From contig NZ_SMAO01000011.1 of assembly GCF_004342175.1 (NCBI RefSeq), positions 1 through 64,000 on the forward strand: DNA of 64,000 nucleotides, given 5' to 3'. Origin of the DNA: Thiobaca trueperi (GTDB lineage Bacteria > Pseudomonadota > Gammaproteobacteria > Chromatiales > Chromatiaceae). A program made the translations under genes and the position numbers. Below the pieces are notes generated by a model. The model made no database searches, had not been told where the DNA came from, and was given only the letters and a program-made list of their open reading frames with translations. Position 1 is the stretch's first letter, and every line of letters begins with the position of its first letter. This document shows, in pieces, positions 55,474 to 64,000 of the stretch.

Positions 55474-55890
55474 TTGAGCAATCAACAGATCAAACAGGCC
55501 GGACTCAAGGTCACGGTGCCTCGGGTCAAGATCCTGAGCATTCTGGAACACAGCGGCAAGCGCCATCTGAGCGCCGAGGATGTTTACCGCGAACTGCTCA
55601 GTCACGATGAAGACATCGGGCTGGCGACGGTCTATCGTGTCCTGACCCAGTTTGAAAGCGCCGGACTGGTTTGTCGGCGCCATTTTGAAGGGGGCCAGTC
55701 CGTTTTCGAACTGGATGGCGGTGGTCACCATGACCATCTGGTCTGCATCCAATGCGGTAAAATCGTCGAGTTCGTCGATGCCATGATCGAGGAGCGGCAG
55801 CGCGCCATTGCCGCTGAACACGGCTTCCGGATCAAGGAGCACTCGCTGGTTGTCTACGGCATCTGCTCCGGCTGTCAGACGCCGGATTGA
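55474..55890 (+). CDS. fur: Ferric uptake regulator Fur
   Basis: A 138-residue Fe(II)-responsive repressor. The winged helix is followed by metal motifs HHDHLVCIQCGKIVEF and C-terminal CSGC. The best start is TTG at 55474 (LSNQQIKQAGLK) after GGGGAGA; no ATG fits. Recognition region: EDIGLATVYRVLTQFE. It is divergent from bamE, the conserved pair. Confidence 0.96.
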   Translation: MSNQQIKQAGLKVTVPRVKILSILEHSGKRHLSAEDVYRELLSHDEDIGLATVYRVLTQFESAGLVCRRHFEGGQSVFELDGGGHHDHLVCIQCGKIVEFVDAMIEERQRAIAAEHGFRIKEHSLVVYGICSGCQTPD

Positions 55891-55997
55891 ACCGCTGTTC
55901 GCGATGGCGTCGGCAACAGTCAGATATCCGTTAAGGATGAAAGCCTGATCGTCGCCGACGACCGTCATCCACGTTCTTTCATGGTTCGCCGGCTGCT

Positions 55998-57944
55998 TTA
56001 AGGCGCGGCGTCGGGGACGGTTTGGGCCGACCCGCGCGGGTCGGAATCCTGACGGAAAACGAGACCGGATTCGCTGGCTTTGGCCTGATGCTTCATCTCA
56101 GCAATGGTGCGGCTGAGAGCCTCGATGCAGCCGTAGTCGTCACCAGGGTGAATGACGACCAGGGCGGCGCTGCACCGCATCAGCGGTATGTCGCGCTCCT
56201 GGCCGAAACGGTCATGCGCGCGGACATGTCCGCGCTGCCGGTCTTCCGGATCGTAGAGGCTTTGCACATCTGTACGGAAGGTTGCGAGCATACGCCGAAG
56301 CTGATCAATGACATCCTCCGCCGGGGCATCTCTGATCCCGGCGAAAAAATCGTCCCCGCCGATGTGACCGATGAACCAGGAACCGGCGCCAAGCTGTTTC
56401 TGGAGCAGTTCGGCGAACATGAGAATGGCGCGATCGCCCAACCGGAAGCCATAGTTGTCGTTGAAGGCCTTGAAGTGGTCGAAATCCAGATAGGCCAGAT
56501 ACCAGGTGTGCCCCCGCTCGACGAGTGCGCGCGATACATATTCATGAATGGGGATATTGCCGGGGAGCTTGGTCAGCGGGTTCTGATCACGCGCCACCGC
56601 AAGATTCTTCTGGTCGATGAGCCGCAGCAGCGCGGTGGCCGAGATGAACCCGAGATAGCGCGCATCCTGGGTGACGATCAAGCCGACCGGATCAGTGCTG
56701 GCGGAAAAGGACTCAAGCAGGCGCGCTGCGGAATCGTGGATATCGACCACCGGGCAGGGACGGGTGAAATCGGACAGCGGCCGGGCAAAGGCGGGGTTGA
56801 CGATCAGATCCCGACCGTAAATGGAATAGATGAATTCCTTGATATCGACCTCATGGATCAACCCCAGCGGGCGTTCGGCGGCATCCAGCACGGGAATGAC
56901 CTGATGCGCCTTGGCGAGACGGAAGGCATCGAACATGGCCTTGGCGTTTGCCGTCACCTGGAGCGGCGGGATGTGCTCCATTGATCTCTCGATCAGCGCC
57001 CGGTCCCCTGGCAGATCACGGCGGTTATCCTGATGGATGATCTGGATGTGATCATAGCTGGAGCGCAGCGCCCACACATCAAGCTGTGGACGGGCGATCA
57101 GATAGCCCTGGACCAGATCGCAACCCACTTCCTTACAGGCGAGCAATTCGCGCTCGGTCTCGACCCCCTCGGCAATGACGCCGATTCCCATCGCGTGTGC
57201 AAGCTGAACCGTGCTGGCGACGAAGAGTCGCTTTTTGTGGTCATCGGCGATGCCGCTGATGAAAAAGCGATCGATCTTGAGGTGGTCAGGCGGATGCTCA
57301 TAGAGCAGACGCAATCCCGAATAGCCGGCCCCGAAGTCGTCGATGGCGAGTTGGAAACGGTGACGACGATAGGCCGCGATTACTTTGGCGACACCCGGCG
57401 TGGCCGTCAGGTCAGCGCGTTCGGAGAGTTCCAGGCAGATGGTTTCCGCTGGCAGGTCGTGCCGTCGCAGCAGCTCAAGCGTCTGCTCCGGGCGTTCCAG
57501 TTCAATGAGTCGCGGATCGAGATTGAAGAAAAGCCGGTAGCGCGCGGCGTTCGGCAGTTGGGCGAAGTGGCTGATGGCCAGATCGCGCAGCAACCGGTCC
57601 AGGGCGCAGGCCGAACCCTCATGCCAGGCATGCTCCAGCAGACTGTAGACATCGTCGAAACCCAAATCGCTCACGCCCCGCAACAGCGCCTCATAGCCAT
57701 AGACGCTGCCGGTATGGATGTTGACGATGGGTTGCAGGGCGTAGGCCAGCGATCCCCGGGCACGATCGACCAAGGTTTTGGGCGCAACGGGCGATGCGCA
57801 TTCCCAGATCTGTCCGGATCCTGAGCTGTCGGGCGAATCGCCTTTTCTGTTCGACATCATCGCCCGCCAGTCCATCAGCGATTTCCAGGGTGTGGCGCGC
57901 TGGCGGCCCTCCGCTTTCATCTCCTGTCCCATCTGTTCGGGCAT
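55998..57944 (-). CDS. EAL-CBS-CBS-GGDEF c-di-GMP protein
   Basis: About 648 residues. The N-terminal EAL domain has YGYEALLRG, LELSERADL, IDDFGAGYSGLRL and EGVETERE, so phosphodiesterase activity is likely. Two CBS motifs (about 310-450) follow, which may bind adenine nucleotides. The C-terminal GGDEF domain has GGDDF, a variant, so cyclase activity is uncertain. Domain order EAL first is unusual. ATG at 57944 has GAGG inside the stop of the upstream chemoreceptor gene (MCP), which couples the two. Confidence 0.92.
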   Translation of the reverse strand: MPEQMGQEMKAEGRQRATPWKSLMDWRAMMSNRKGDSPDSSGSGQIWECASPVAPKTLVDRARGSLAYALQPIVNIHTGSVYGYEALLRGVSDLGFDDVYSLLEHAWHEGSACALDRLLRDLAISHFAQLPNAARYRLFFNLDPRLIELERPEQTLELLRRHDLPAETICLELSERADLTATPGVAKVIAAYRRHRFQLAIDDFGAGYSGLRLLYEHPPDHLKIDRFFISGIADDHKKRLFVASTVQLAHAMGIGVIAEGVETERELLACKEVGCDLVQGYLIARPQLDVWALRSSYDHIQIIHQDNRRDLPGDRALIERSMEHIPPLQVTANAKAMFDAFRLAKAHQVIPVLDAAERPLGLIHEVDIKEFIYSIYGRDLIVNPAFARPLSDFTRPCPVVDIHDSAARLLESFSASTDPVGLIVTQDARYLGFISATALLRLIDQKNLAVARDQNPLTKLPGNIPIHEYVSRALVERGHTWYLAYLDFDHFKAFNDNYGFRLGDRAILMFAELLQKQLGAGSWFIGHIGGDDFFAGIRDAPAEDVIDQLRRMLATFRTDVQSLYDPEDRQRGHVRAHDRFGQERDIPLMRCSAALVVIHPGDDYGCIEALSRTIAEMKHQAKASESGLVFRQDSDPRGSAQTVPDAAP

Positions 57945-57952
57945 GATCAACC

Positions 57953-59821
57953 TCAGTGAATGCGAAAATAGCCCACCCGTTCCTGCAGGGCACTGGAGAT
58001 GGCGCTCAGTCGTGCACTCTGGCCAAACCCGGAATCGGCGGCCTGTGCATGCTCCTGTGCCAACTGGCTGATCTGATTGATGGCGACCGCGATCTCCTCG
58101 GCCATCCGGCTCTGTTCCTCGGCGGCGCTGGCGATCTGGTGGGTCATGTCGGTCAGAAGATTGACCGATGCGGAAAAGGCGTCAAGGTTCTGCACCGCCT
58201 GACCATAATGATCGACGCTCTGTCTGGCGCGGTCGCGATTGGCATGGATGACGCCGACGGCATTCCTGGAGCTGCTGCGCAGTGTGGCAATGAGCGTCTC
58301 GATTTCCTGAATCGAATCCTGGGTCCGCAGTGCCAACTGGCGGACTTCATCGGCTACCACGGCAAACCCCCGGCCATGTTCACCGGCACGCGCGGCCTCA
58401 ATGGAGGCGTTCAGCGCCAGCAGATTGGTCTGGCTGGCGATCTGGCGGATGACGACCAGGACGTTGCCGACGGCATGGCTGTGATCCGCCAGACCGAGCA
58501 CCACATCGGCGGCCTGATCGATCTCGGTCGCCAGCGCCTCGATGATCTCGGTGGTCTGCGCCAGGATCTGACGGCTCTGTTCGATCCGCTGGCGCGCGTC
58601 GCACGTCGCCCCCACCGCGCGGCTGGTATGGCTGGCGACTTCCTGGGCGGAACAGGCCAACTGGTTGACGGCGAGATCCACATGACCGGTCTCGGTCTTC
58701 TGGCGGTCGAACTGGATCTTGCTGGTCTGCGCCAGACGCGCCATGTCGCCTGCCGAGTGATGCAGATCGCCGCTGGCCGTGTGCAAATGGCCGACGATGT
58801 CCCGAATCCGCTCGACCATGGTCTGCAACGCCCTCATCAACTGACCGACCTCGTCCTGACGGCTGGTTGCGAACGAGACATTCAGGTCGCCATCGGCCAG
58901 CGTAGCCACGGTTTTCACCGCCTCGTCCAATGGGCGCAGGGCGCGGCGCATATACCAGTAGAGCCCGCTGGCGGCCAGGATCAGGAGCAGGGCCACGCCG
59001 GAATAGGCGATCAGTTCGAACTGGCGCTGGGCGACCAGGGCGGCGCTGTCATCCATCACGCTGACCAGATGCGCGACCGGTTGCCCATCGACACCCATGA
59101 TGGGCAGGATCGTCGCGCGATACAGGGTCTCATCGGCACTGAAGATCTCATGAGCGACCCCGCCCAGGGGCGGCAGGGCGAAACCGAACGACGCGAACAG
59201 ATCGGGGCGGGTACTCGCGAACAACTGGCCCTCGGCGCCGACCAGATAGACCTCGGAACCCTGGATTGTCTTGAACTGTTCCAGGGCTGGAATCAATGGC
59301 TTCTGAAAGACGACCGCCCCGATGGGTTCGCGGCGCACCGACAGGATGAAGGCCAGCAGCGCCACGGGTTCGCCCTGTGCGTTGCGGCCGATGCTGCGCT
59401 GAGGTTTGCCATTGGCGGCGCTGGCGGCGACGAGCGCCGCCACATCCGGTGGCGTCGTCGTTTCATCGCCGCAGCACAGCCGTTCATGCGCGGCATTGAA
59501 CAGATGGAGTTGATCGAAATAGCCCTGTTCACCGATCAGGTTGATGAGCGAATCGGTCGCCTGACGCAAGGCATCGACGTTGTTCTGCTTCAGTGCCTGA
59601 CGCAGGGCAAAGTCACGTTCGAAATCGGCGATGCCGCCCTGCATCTGCGCGAACAGATCTTCGGTTACCTGGGTCCAGACCAGATTCCTGCCGGCTGTCA
59701 CCTCCTGTGCGACACGGGTTTCGATGCGCGCGTTGCTGACGCGGGCGACCAGGATCAGGGCGGCGGCGACCATCAGTGTGACGGTGATCGCAACCAGGGT
59801 GACGCTTTTGCGGATACTCAT
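57953..59821 (-). CDS. Methyl-accepting chemotaxis protein
   Basis: A 622-residue membrane receptor. One segment at about 7-27 and one at about 278-296 flank a long periplasmic sensor (double-cache type by size). HAMP ([18 protein letters not shown]) leads to the signalling domain with the tip [38 protein letters not shown] split over the hairpin. It ends GYFRIH, with no CheR-binding pentapeptide. It is co-expressed with the EAL-CBS-GGDEF protein, linking chemotaxis input to c-di-GMP. Confidence 0.93.
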   Translation of the reverse strand: MSIRKSVTLVAITVTLMVAAALILVARVSNARIETRVAQEVTAGRNLVWTQVTEDLFAQMQGGIADFERDFALRQALKQNNVDALRQATDSLINLIGEQGYFDQLHLFNAAHERLCCGDETTTPPDVAALVAASAANGKPQRSIGRNAQGEPVALLAFILSVRREPIGAVVFQKPLIPALEQFKTIQGSEVYLVGAEGQLFASTRPDLFASFGFALPPLGGVAHEIFSADETLYRATILPIMGVDGQPVAHLVSVMDDSAALVAQRQFELIAYSGVALLLILAASGLYWYMRRALRPLDEAVKTVATLADGDLNVSFATSRQDEVGQLMRALQTMVERIRDIVGHLHTASGDLHHSAGDMARLAQTSKIQFDRQKTETGHVDLAVNQLACSAQEVASHTSRAVGATCDARQRIEQSRQILAQTTEIIEALATEIDQAADVVLGLADHSHAVGNVLVVIRQIASQTNLLALNASIEAARAGEHGRGFAVVADEVRQLALRTQDSIQEIETLIATLRSSSRNAVGVIHANRDRARQSVDHYGQAVQNLDAFSASVNLLTDMTHQIASAAEEQSRMAEEIAVAINQISQLAQEHAQAADSGFGQSARLSAISSALQERVGYFRIH

Positions 59822-59936
59822 GTGGAACTGCTCTGCAAGCCGTGGCTGCCCGGAAAGGAGGGCTGTCGAACCGGTCAAATAGGATGACGAGACCGGCGGC
59901 AGTAGAACAAAGGAGCTTGACGGTTTGATGACCGTG

Positions 59937-61070
59937 TCAGCTTTTGTGATGAAGATCGCGATAAAGCAGGGCGGCGACCAGGGCCGTGAAGGGCGCGACC
60001 GTGATCAGCCCGAAACTGCCGACCAGGATATTCAGCACCTCGGCGGCGACGAAAGGGGCGTTCAGAATATTGGCGGCGGGGAGCCCTTTGGCCATGAAAA
60101 GCAGGAACATGGTGATGTGGCTGCTGGAGTAGGCGAGCAGCAGGGTCGTGGTCATGGTTCCGACCACGGCGCGTCCGATCCGCAGGCCGGATGTCAGGTG
60201 TTCGATCAGACCGATGTCGGGGTGCTGCTGCTTGATCTCGTCCATGCTCGCGGCGATGTCCATCGCCAGATCCATGATGGCGCCGGATGAGGCGATGAAG
60301 ATGCTGGCAATGAAGATGTCGGTCAGTCGCAGCTCGTAATAGCCCGAATAGAGCAGTGTTTCGGCGAAAGGCCGCACCGCGCCATGCAATTGGAAGGCGT
60401 GCGCGAACCAGACGGCCAGCGCGCAGGTGAGCAGCACGCCGAGCATGGATCCGGTAAAGGTGGCGAAACCCCGACGATTGAGCCCCCCGACCGAGAAGGT
60501 GATGACGGCCGTGAGCAGTGCGACCAGGGCCAGCCCGGTCGGCACGGGCGGATAACCGAGCAGCAGCAGCGGAAAAAACAGCTTCCAGAGCAGGAGCGCG
60601 GCGAAGACGAAGGAGAGCGCCGCCTTGAGCCCGGTCACCCCGGCAACGGCGACCAGGAGCGCGGTGAAGATCCCGATCAGAAGCAGTTGCAGCCCCAGGC
60701 GATAGACGCCGCGCGCCATGCCATGTGCGGGTTTGCCGTCCCGGAGGTCGTATTCCACCAGAATGACTTGCCCGGCTTCATAGAACTCATCGAGCTCCAG
60801 CTTGCCGGTCAGCATGTTGGTTACTGTAAGCTCTTGATCTTTATGTGGGCCGTTCAGCAGCCGCACCGTCAGAACCTGATCCTCGGTCTTGATGATCAGA
60901 TTGACGCGAACCTGACTGTTATCGACGTCCGTGATGAGACCGCGCGCATGCAGCCCATGTTCTCCGCGCGGTGCGGGCGAGAGATCGAGCAAGACGAGCA
61001 CCATGCAGAGTAGCGCGATGATCGTCGCGAACAGCCAGTCGCGGTTCCAGGTCAGCCTTGGGATTTTCAT
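59937..61070 (-). CDS. YibE/F-family membrane protein
   Basis: A 377-residue protein with a signal anchor, a soluble extracytoplasmic beta domain (about 40-125) and seven to eight membrane segments. The family signature [18 protein letters not shown] and [18 protein letters not shown] are clear. YibE/F proteins are unknown in function; a lactococcal member relates to surface polymer or transport. It lies between the MCP gene and a strong terminator and appears monocistronic. Confidence 0.85.
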   Translation of the reverse strand: MKIPRLTWNRDWLFATIIALLCMVLVLLDLSPAPRGEHGLHARGLITDVDNSQVRVNLIIKTEDQVLTVRLLNGPHKDQELTVTNMLTGKLELDEFYEAGQVILVEYDLRDGKPAHGMARGVYRLGLQLLLIGIFTALLVAVAGVTGLKAALSFVFAALLLWKLFFPLLLLGYPPVPTGLALVALLTAVITFSVGGLNRRGFATFTGSMLGVLLTCALAVWFAHAFQLHGAVRPFAETLLYSGYYELRLTDIFIASIFIASSGAIMDLAMDIAASMDEIKQQHPDIGLIEHLTSGLRIGRAVVGTMTTTLLLAYSSSHITMFLLFMAKGLPAANILNAPFVAAEVLNILVGSFGLITVAPFTALVAALLYRDLHHKS

Positions 61071-61097
61071 CGAAAGATCGCTTGCGGGCAGTATGCA

Positions 61098-61134
61098 AAA
61101 GACGCACGGCGCCGTCGGTGCGACGGCGCCGTGC
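61098..61134 (-). terminator. Terminator downstream of the alkaline phosphatase gene
   Basis: A perfect 14 bp stem (61104-61117 with 61121-61134) with a 3 nt loop, then GTCTTTTG leftward. It separates the phosphatase from the YibE/F gene. Confidence 0.85.
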
Positions 61135-61167
61135 AGCAGATGACAGGAGCAGGCGGCGAGAGCCGGA

Positions 61168-62709
61168 TTATTTGGGGCTTGGCAGATTCACGCCGAGATC
61201 CATGGCTTTCGCGAGTCTTTTGGCGATATCGGTGTTGTCGTAGAAGCCCTGGAAGCGAGGGGCCTGAGGGCCCTGGGCATAGACCGGAGTCGGCACGCCG
61301 GTATGCGAATAGGAGGTCCAGCCGATACTGGCGATCTCGTTGAGGATATGGGTGATGGTGACGACGATGGGCTCGTAGCTGCCATAGAGCAGCGTGTTCT
61401 CCGCATCGCTGTTGTTGTTTTGGCCGGGAGCGGTGTCGGTCTTGGTCATGGACTTGTCGTAGGCGTCCTCCAGTTTTTCCTTCTGGTAGTCGTTCAGCGA
61501 CGCCCATTCGAGACCGAAGGTGTCATTCAGCAGGGCGACCATCGCTGCATTGTTTGCCAGATTTTTGGGATTCTTCCATTGGTAGCCTTTGGCATAGGTG
61601 GCTTTGTGATCTTCCCACTGGTTCGCGGCGAAATGTTCGTAGCTGTTGGTCTGGTCGAGCAGCTTGTCGTAATACGCGGTGTAGCCGGTCGTGGCATGGC
61701 CGACCGTCATGCCGCCGGTTTCGTGGTCGCCGGTGACAATGATCAGGGTTTCATCCGGGTGCTGTTTGTAGAAATCGAGCGCCTTGCCGATCGCGCTATC
61801 GAAGTCGAGCATGTCGCCGATCGCGGCGACCGCATCGTTGGCGTGACAGGCCCAGTCGATCTTGCCGCCTTCGACCATGAGGAAAAAGCCCGATTGCTTT
61901 CCCTGCGCGAAGAGGCTGGAGATCGCGACCTCGGTCATCTCCGTCAATGAGACATTGGTCGCGGGGCGGTCGATTGCGTAAGGCATTGCCGCCGAATCGT
62001 CGAGCGTCGGATTGATGGCGACGATCTTGCCTTTGGGCGGATTCTTCTTGAGTGCCAGGATCGACTGGCGGGTGTTGAGGATCTTGTAGCCCTGTTTGTC
62101 GAGCAAATCCCAGATGTTGTTGCTCGTGTCGCCAGCCCGCGCCGGTCCTTCGGGCGAGGCGAAGCCACCGCCACCGAAGAATTCGTAGCCGCTTTGGGTC
62201 AGTTGGGTGGCGATGTTGTTCATGTAGCCACGGCTTTCGACGCTGGCATAGTAGGCCGCCGGGGTGGCGTGATCGAGCGAAACGCTGGTCAGGACGCCGA
62301 CCTTGCGGCCCTTCTGATGGGCGAGTTCAGCCACGCTTTTATAGCTTTTCGTCATGGTCTCGTTCATGCCGATGACGCCGCTCTTGGTCTTGAGACCGCT
62401 GGCAAAGGCGGTGGCCGAGGATGCCGAATCGGTCATGAGCGCGCCCGCGTCGTAGGTCGTCTGCATGCCCTGGACTTTCATTTTGGACATGTTCAGACGG
62501 TTTTCCGGCTTGCGCAGATCCTTGGCCAGCGTGGCCGAACCGCCGTTGATGGTCGTGAGATAGGCCTCGGTGCTCTGGACCTGCGGGTTGGCCATGCCGT
62601 CGCCAAGGAAGAAAAAGACATATTTGGCCGGCGTCGCGGCCTGTGCCAGGCTCGCGGCGCACAGGGTTGCGACGATCAAAAACTTGGGTGCCGCATGCTT
62701 TGGGTTCAC
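61168..62709 (-). CDS. Alkaline phosphatase, PhoA-like
   Basis: A 513-residue periplasmic metallophosphatase. A signal peptide (about 1-24, ends SLAQA/ATP) is followed by FFFLGDGMANPQVQ (metal Asp), the nucleophile Ser in LMTDSASSATAFASG, and metal ligands in TGDHETGGMTVGH and late in YSHTGVPTPV. The start is GTG at 62709, after AGGAG. It releases phosphate from organic esters. No pho box is evident upstream. Single gene. Confidence 0.92.
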   Translation of the reverse strand: MNPKHAAPKFLIVATLCAASLAQAATPAKYVFFFLGDGMANPQVQSTEAYLTTINGGSATLAKDLRKPENRLNMSKMKVQGMQTTYDAGALMTDSASSATAFASGLKTKSGVIGMNETMTKSYKSVAELAHQKGRKVGVLTSVSLDHATPAAYYASVESRGYMNNIATQLTQSGYEFFGGGGFASPEGPARAGDTSNNIWDLLDKQGYKILNTRQSILALKKNPPKGKIVAINPTLDDSAAMPYAIDRPATNVSLTEMTEVAISSLFAQGKQSGFFLMVEGGKIDWACHANDAVAAIGDMLDFDSAIGKALDFYKQHPDETLIIVTGDHETGGMTVGHATTGYTAYYDKLLDQTNSYEHFAANQWEDHKATYAKGYQWKNPKNLANNAAMVALLNDTFGLEWASLNDYQKEKLEDAYDKSMTKTDTAPGQNNNSDAENTLLYGSYEPIVVTITHILNEIASIGWTSYSHTGVPTPVYAQGPQAPRFQGFYDNTDIAKRLAKAMDLGVNLPSPK

Positions 62710-62832
62710 GTTGTGATGCTCCTGATGCTCGTCATGTGTCAAGGCCGTGATTGCAGGGAAGGCAGCCATGCTGGCCCCCATCCCGTGGCGCGGGCACTCT
62801 AACGATCAACTATTGCATCCTGATGACATCCC

Positions 62833-63225
62833 TTATGGCAGTGCGTGAATAGCCTCGATCCTGGCATCGTAACGGTCGCGCAGACTGTCAGGCAGATCTG
62901 AATCCTTGGCGCTGGCACAGCCCCCGGCATTGAGCAGGAGTGCGACGAAGTCGTCTTCAAGACGCTGCTGGGTGCGGCGGTAGCTCCGCTCAGGGAACAG
63001 ATCGTCCTGCACCGAGAGCACGGTGATGCGCAGTTTGCTGACCAGCAGCTTGTTCAGATTTTCCATGCGGCGTCCAGACTGGTCGCCGCGACAGCGGGCG
63101 TGGTAGAAATCCACCGCTGCCGCCGCCTCCACCGCCTCGACCAGGAGTTGCCGGGTCGTTTCATCGAGGGGCGGCGTGGCTGGCGCGGAACCGGCGGCGA
63201 AGACTGCAAGCAGTGGCAGCGCCAT
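62833..63225 (-). CDS. Small exported protein of unknown function
   Basis: About 130 residues. A signal peptide (ALPLLAVFAAGSAPA) is followed by a helical, charged domain with two cysteines (YHARCRGD and AGGCASAK). I do not recognise the family. The ATG at 63225 is chosen for the signal peptide; the frame continues upstream to 63342, where it overlaps the SDR gene, so the start is uncertain. Probably periplasmic. Confidence 0.6.
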   Translation of the reverse strand: MALPLLAVFAAGSAPATPPLDETTRQLLVEAVEAAAAVDFYHARCRGDQSGRRMENLNKLLVSKLRITVLSVQDDLFPERSYRRTQQRLEDDFVALLLNAGGCASAKDSDLPDSLRDRYDARIEAIHALP

Positions 63226-63338
63226 CCGCAGCGGTCGCAAGGGGACGAATGATGCTGGAGTGCGCCGGGAGTGGAGGTTTCGCCGGGCGGCGGGTCGGTC
63301 GTTATGGTGCAGGTCTGCTGGATGTCGCACGGGATGGG

Positions 63339-64000
63339 TCAACTCCGTCCGTAAACCGGGATGGACGCGCCCGTGATGGCACGGGCGGCGTCCGACGCCA
63401 GAAAGAGGATGACATCGGCCAGTGCGTCGAGCGAAACCCAGGTGTCGTGGTTCGCATCAGGCATGGCCGCGCGGTTTGGCGGTGTGTCGAGTGTGCCGGG
63501 CAGGACGCAGTTCACAGTGATCCCAGTGTGTCTGAGTTCGTCGGCCAGGCTTTCGGTCAGGGTGATGACCGCCGCCTTCGCAACACAGTAAGGCGCCATG
63601 TGGCCGCTGCCCTGGATGGCCGCCCGTGCTGAGACATTGACGATGCGACCAGCCCCGGCCTCCAGAAATCTGGGGATCGCGGCCCGGACGCAATTGAGCG
63701 GCGTGTGCATGTTCAGATCCATCATGAGTTCCCAATCCTGATCCGTAGTGTCATGGACCGCCGGCCCCATGGCAAAACCGCCAGCGAGATTGACAAGCGC
63801 ATGGAGACCACCGAAGCGGGCGATAACCTGGTCAACCATGGCCGAAACGGCGGGTGGTTGCAACAGATCCACAGCGAAGGTGGCGACATCGGTCTCGACT
63901 CCGAGTCTCTGCCGCGCCTCAGCCAGCCCTGCCGGATCGCGAGCGACCAGCGCCAGGCTGGCGCCCCGTGCCGCAAAGGCGCGTGCGGTCGCCTGTCCGA
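63339..64000 (-). CDS. Short-chain dehydrogenase/reductase (5' end beyond the window)
   Basis: The C-terminal ~220 residues of an NAD(P)-dependent SDR. Seen are GQATARAFAARGASLALVAR (cofactor fold), VNLAGGFAMGP (NAG-like motif), the Ser region in VNVSARAAIQGSG, and the Tyr-x3-Lys pair in APYCVAKAA. Length suggests a classical ~250-residue enzyme. Substrate unknown. The start lies past 64000. Confidence 0.9.
   Translation of the reverse strand, partial: GQATARAFAARGASLALVARDPAGLAEARQRLGVETDVATFAVDLLQPPAVSAMVDQVIARFGGLHALVNLAGGFAMGPAVHDTTDQDWELMMDLNMHTPLNCVRAAIPRFLEAGAGRIVNVSARAAIQGSGHMAPYCVAKAAVITLTESLADELRHTGITVNCVLPGTLDTPPNRAAMPDANHDTWVSLDALADVILFLASDAARAITGASIPVYGRS

Noticed and set aside
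57956-59887. 643-codon open frame opposite the chemoreceptor
   Set aside because: Antisense to an MCP with intact signalling tip; His/Gln/Gly-rich shadow.

Overview
This 64 kb window comes from a gammaproteobacterium that is very probably a purple sulfur bacterium of the Chromatiaceae (Allochromatium/Thiocystis relatives). The evidence is a Tat-exported high-potential iron-sulfur protein whose C-terminus resembles Allochromatium HiPIP, two pairs of LH2-type light-harvesting polypeptides, and the gammaproteobacterial gene orders recA-recX-alaS-lysC-csrA-tRNA-Ser and rlmE-ftsH-glmM, ratA-rnfH/bamE/fur. No genus can be fixed from the sequence alone.

Layout. 1-1430: end of an unknown gene and a REP array next to its RAYT transposase. 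1425-10033: tpm, tRNA-Ser(GCT), csrA, lysC, alaS, recX, recA and pncC (leftward), then a cupin and a DUF302 protein (rightward). 10068-22107: mostly leftward signalling genes (hybrid kinases, REC-PAS-GGDEF-EAL, Hpt, REC) with ubiG, a solute-binding protein, a HepT/MntA toxin-antitoxin pair and zapE. 22239-25934: ykgJ-type, aminotransferase, dksA, gluQ, hemerythrin. 25985-35820: a light/time-signalling block. 36237-40379: type IV pilus minor pilins. 40718-49895: exbB-like, herA-like, serine protease, UDP-sugar dehydrogenase, pycB/oadA, trxB, NlpC/P60 lipoprotein, HiPIP. 50058-55890: housekeeping genes. 55998-64000: c-di-GMP/chemotaxis pair, YibE/F protein, alkaline phosphatase, small exported protein, SDR (cut by the window end).

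The most interesting block is 25985-35820. A heme oxygenase (biliverdin source) is divergent from a bacteriophytochrome that consists only of the photosensory core. The phytochrome converges on an operon kaiC-kaiB-kaiB-hybrid kinase-FixJ-type regulator. Just upstream of kaiC, in the same orientation, lie pucB1A1 and pucB2A2. The puc promoter carries two TGT-N12-ACA (PpsR/CrtJ-type) palindromes separated by 8 bp and overlapping the -35 and -10. A second copy of the same promoter/operator layout lies about 0.8 kb upstream, in front of a truncated IS630-type helix-turn-helix ORF. Together these suggest one neighbourhood joining red-light sensing, a KaiBC timer and antenna gene expression; the coupling itself is inference.

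A second theme is a dispersed 70-90 bp repeat family whose ends read TTAAACCGCG...CGCGGTTTAA. Its copies sit exactly at gene edges: they supply stop codons (pncC, exbB) or directly abut start codons (rlmE, bamE, a hybrid kinase, perhaps bphP) where no Shine-Dalgarno sequence is visible.
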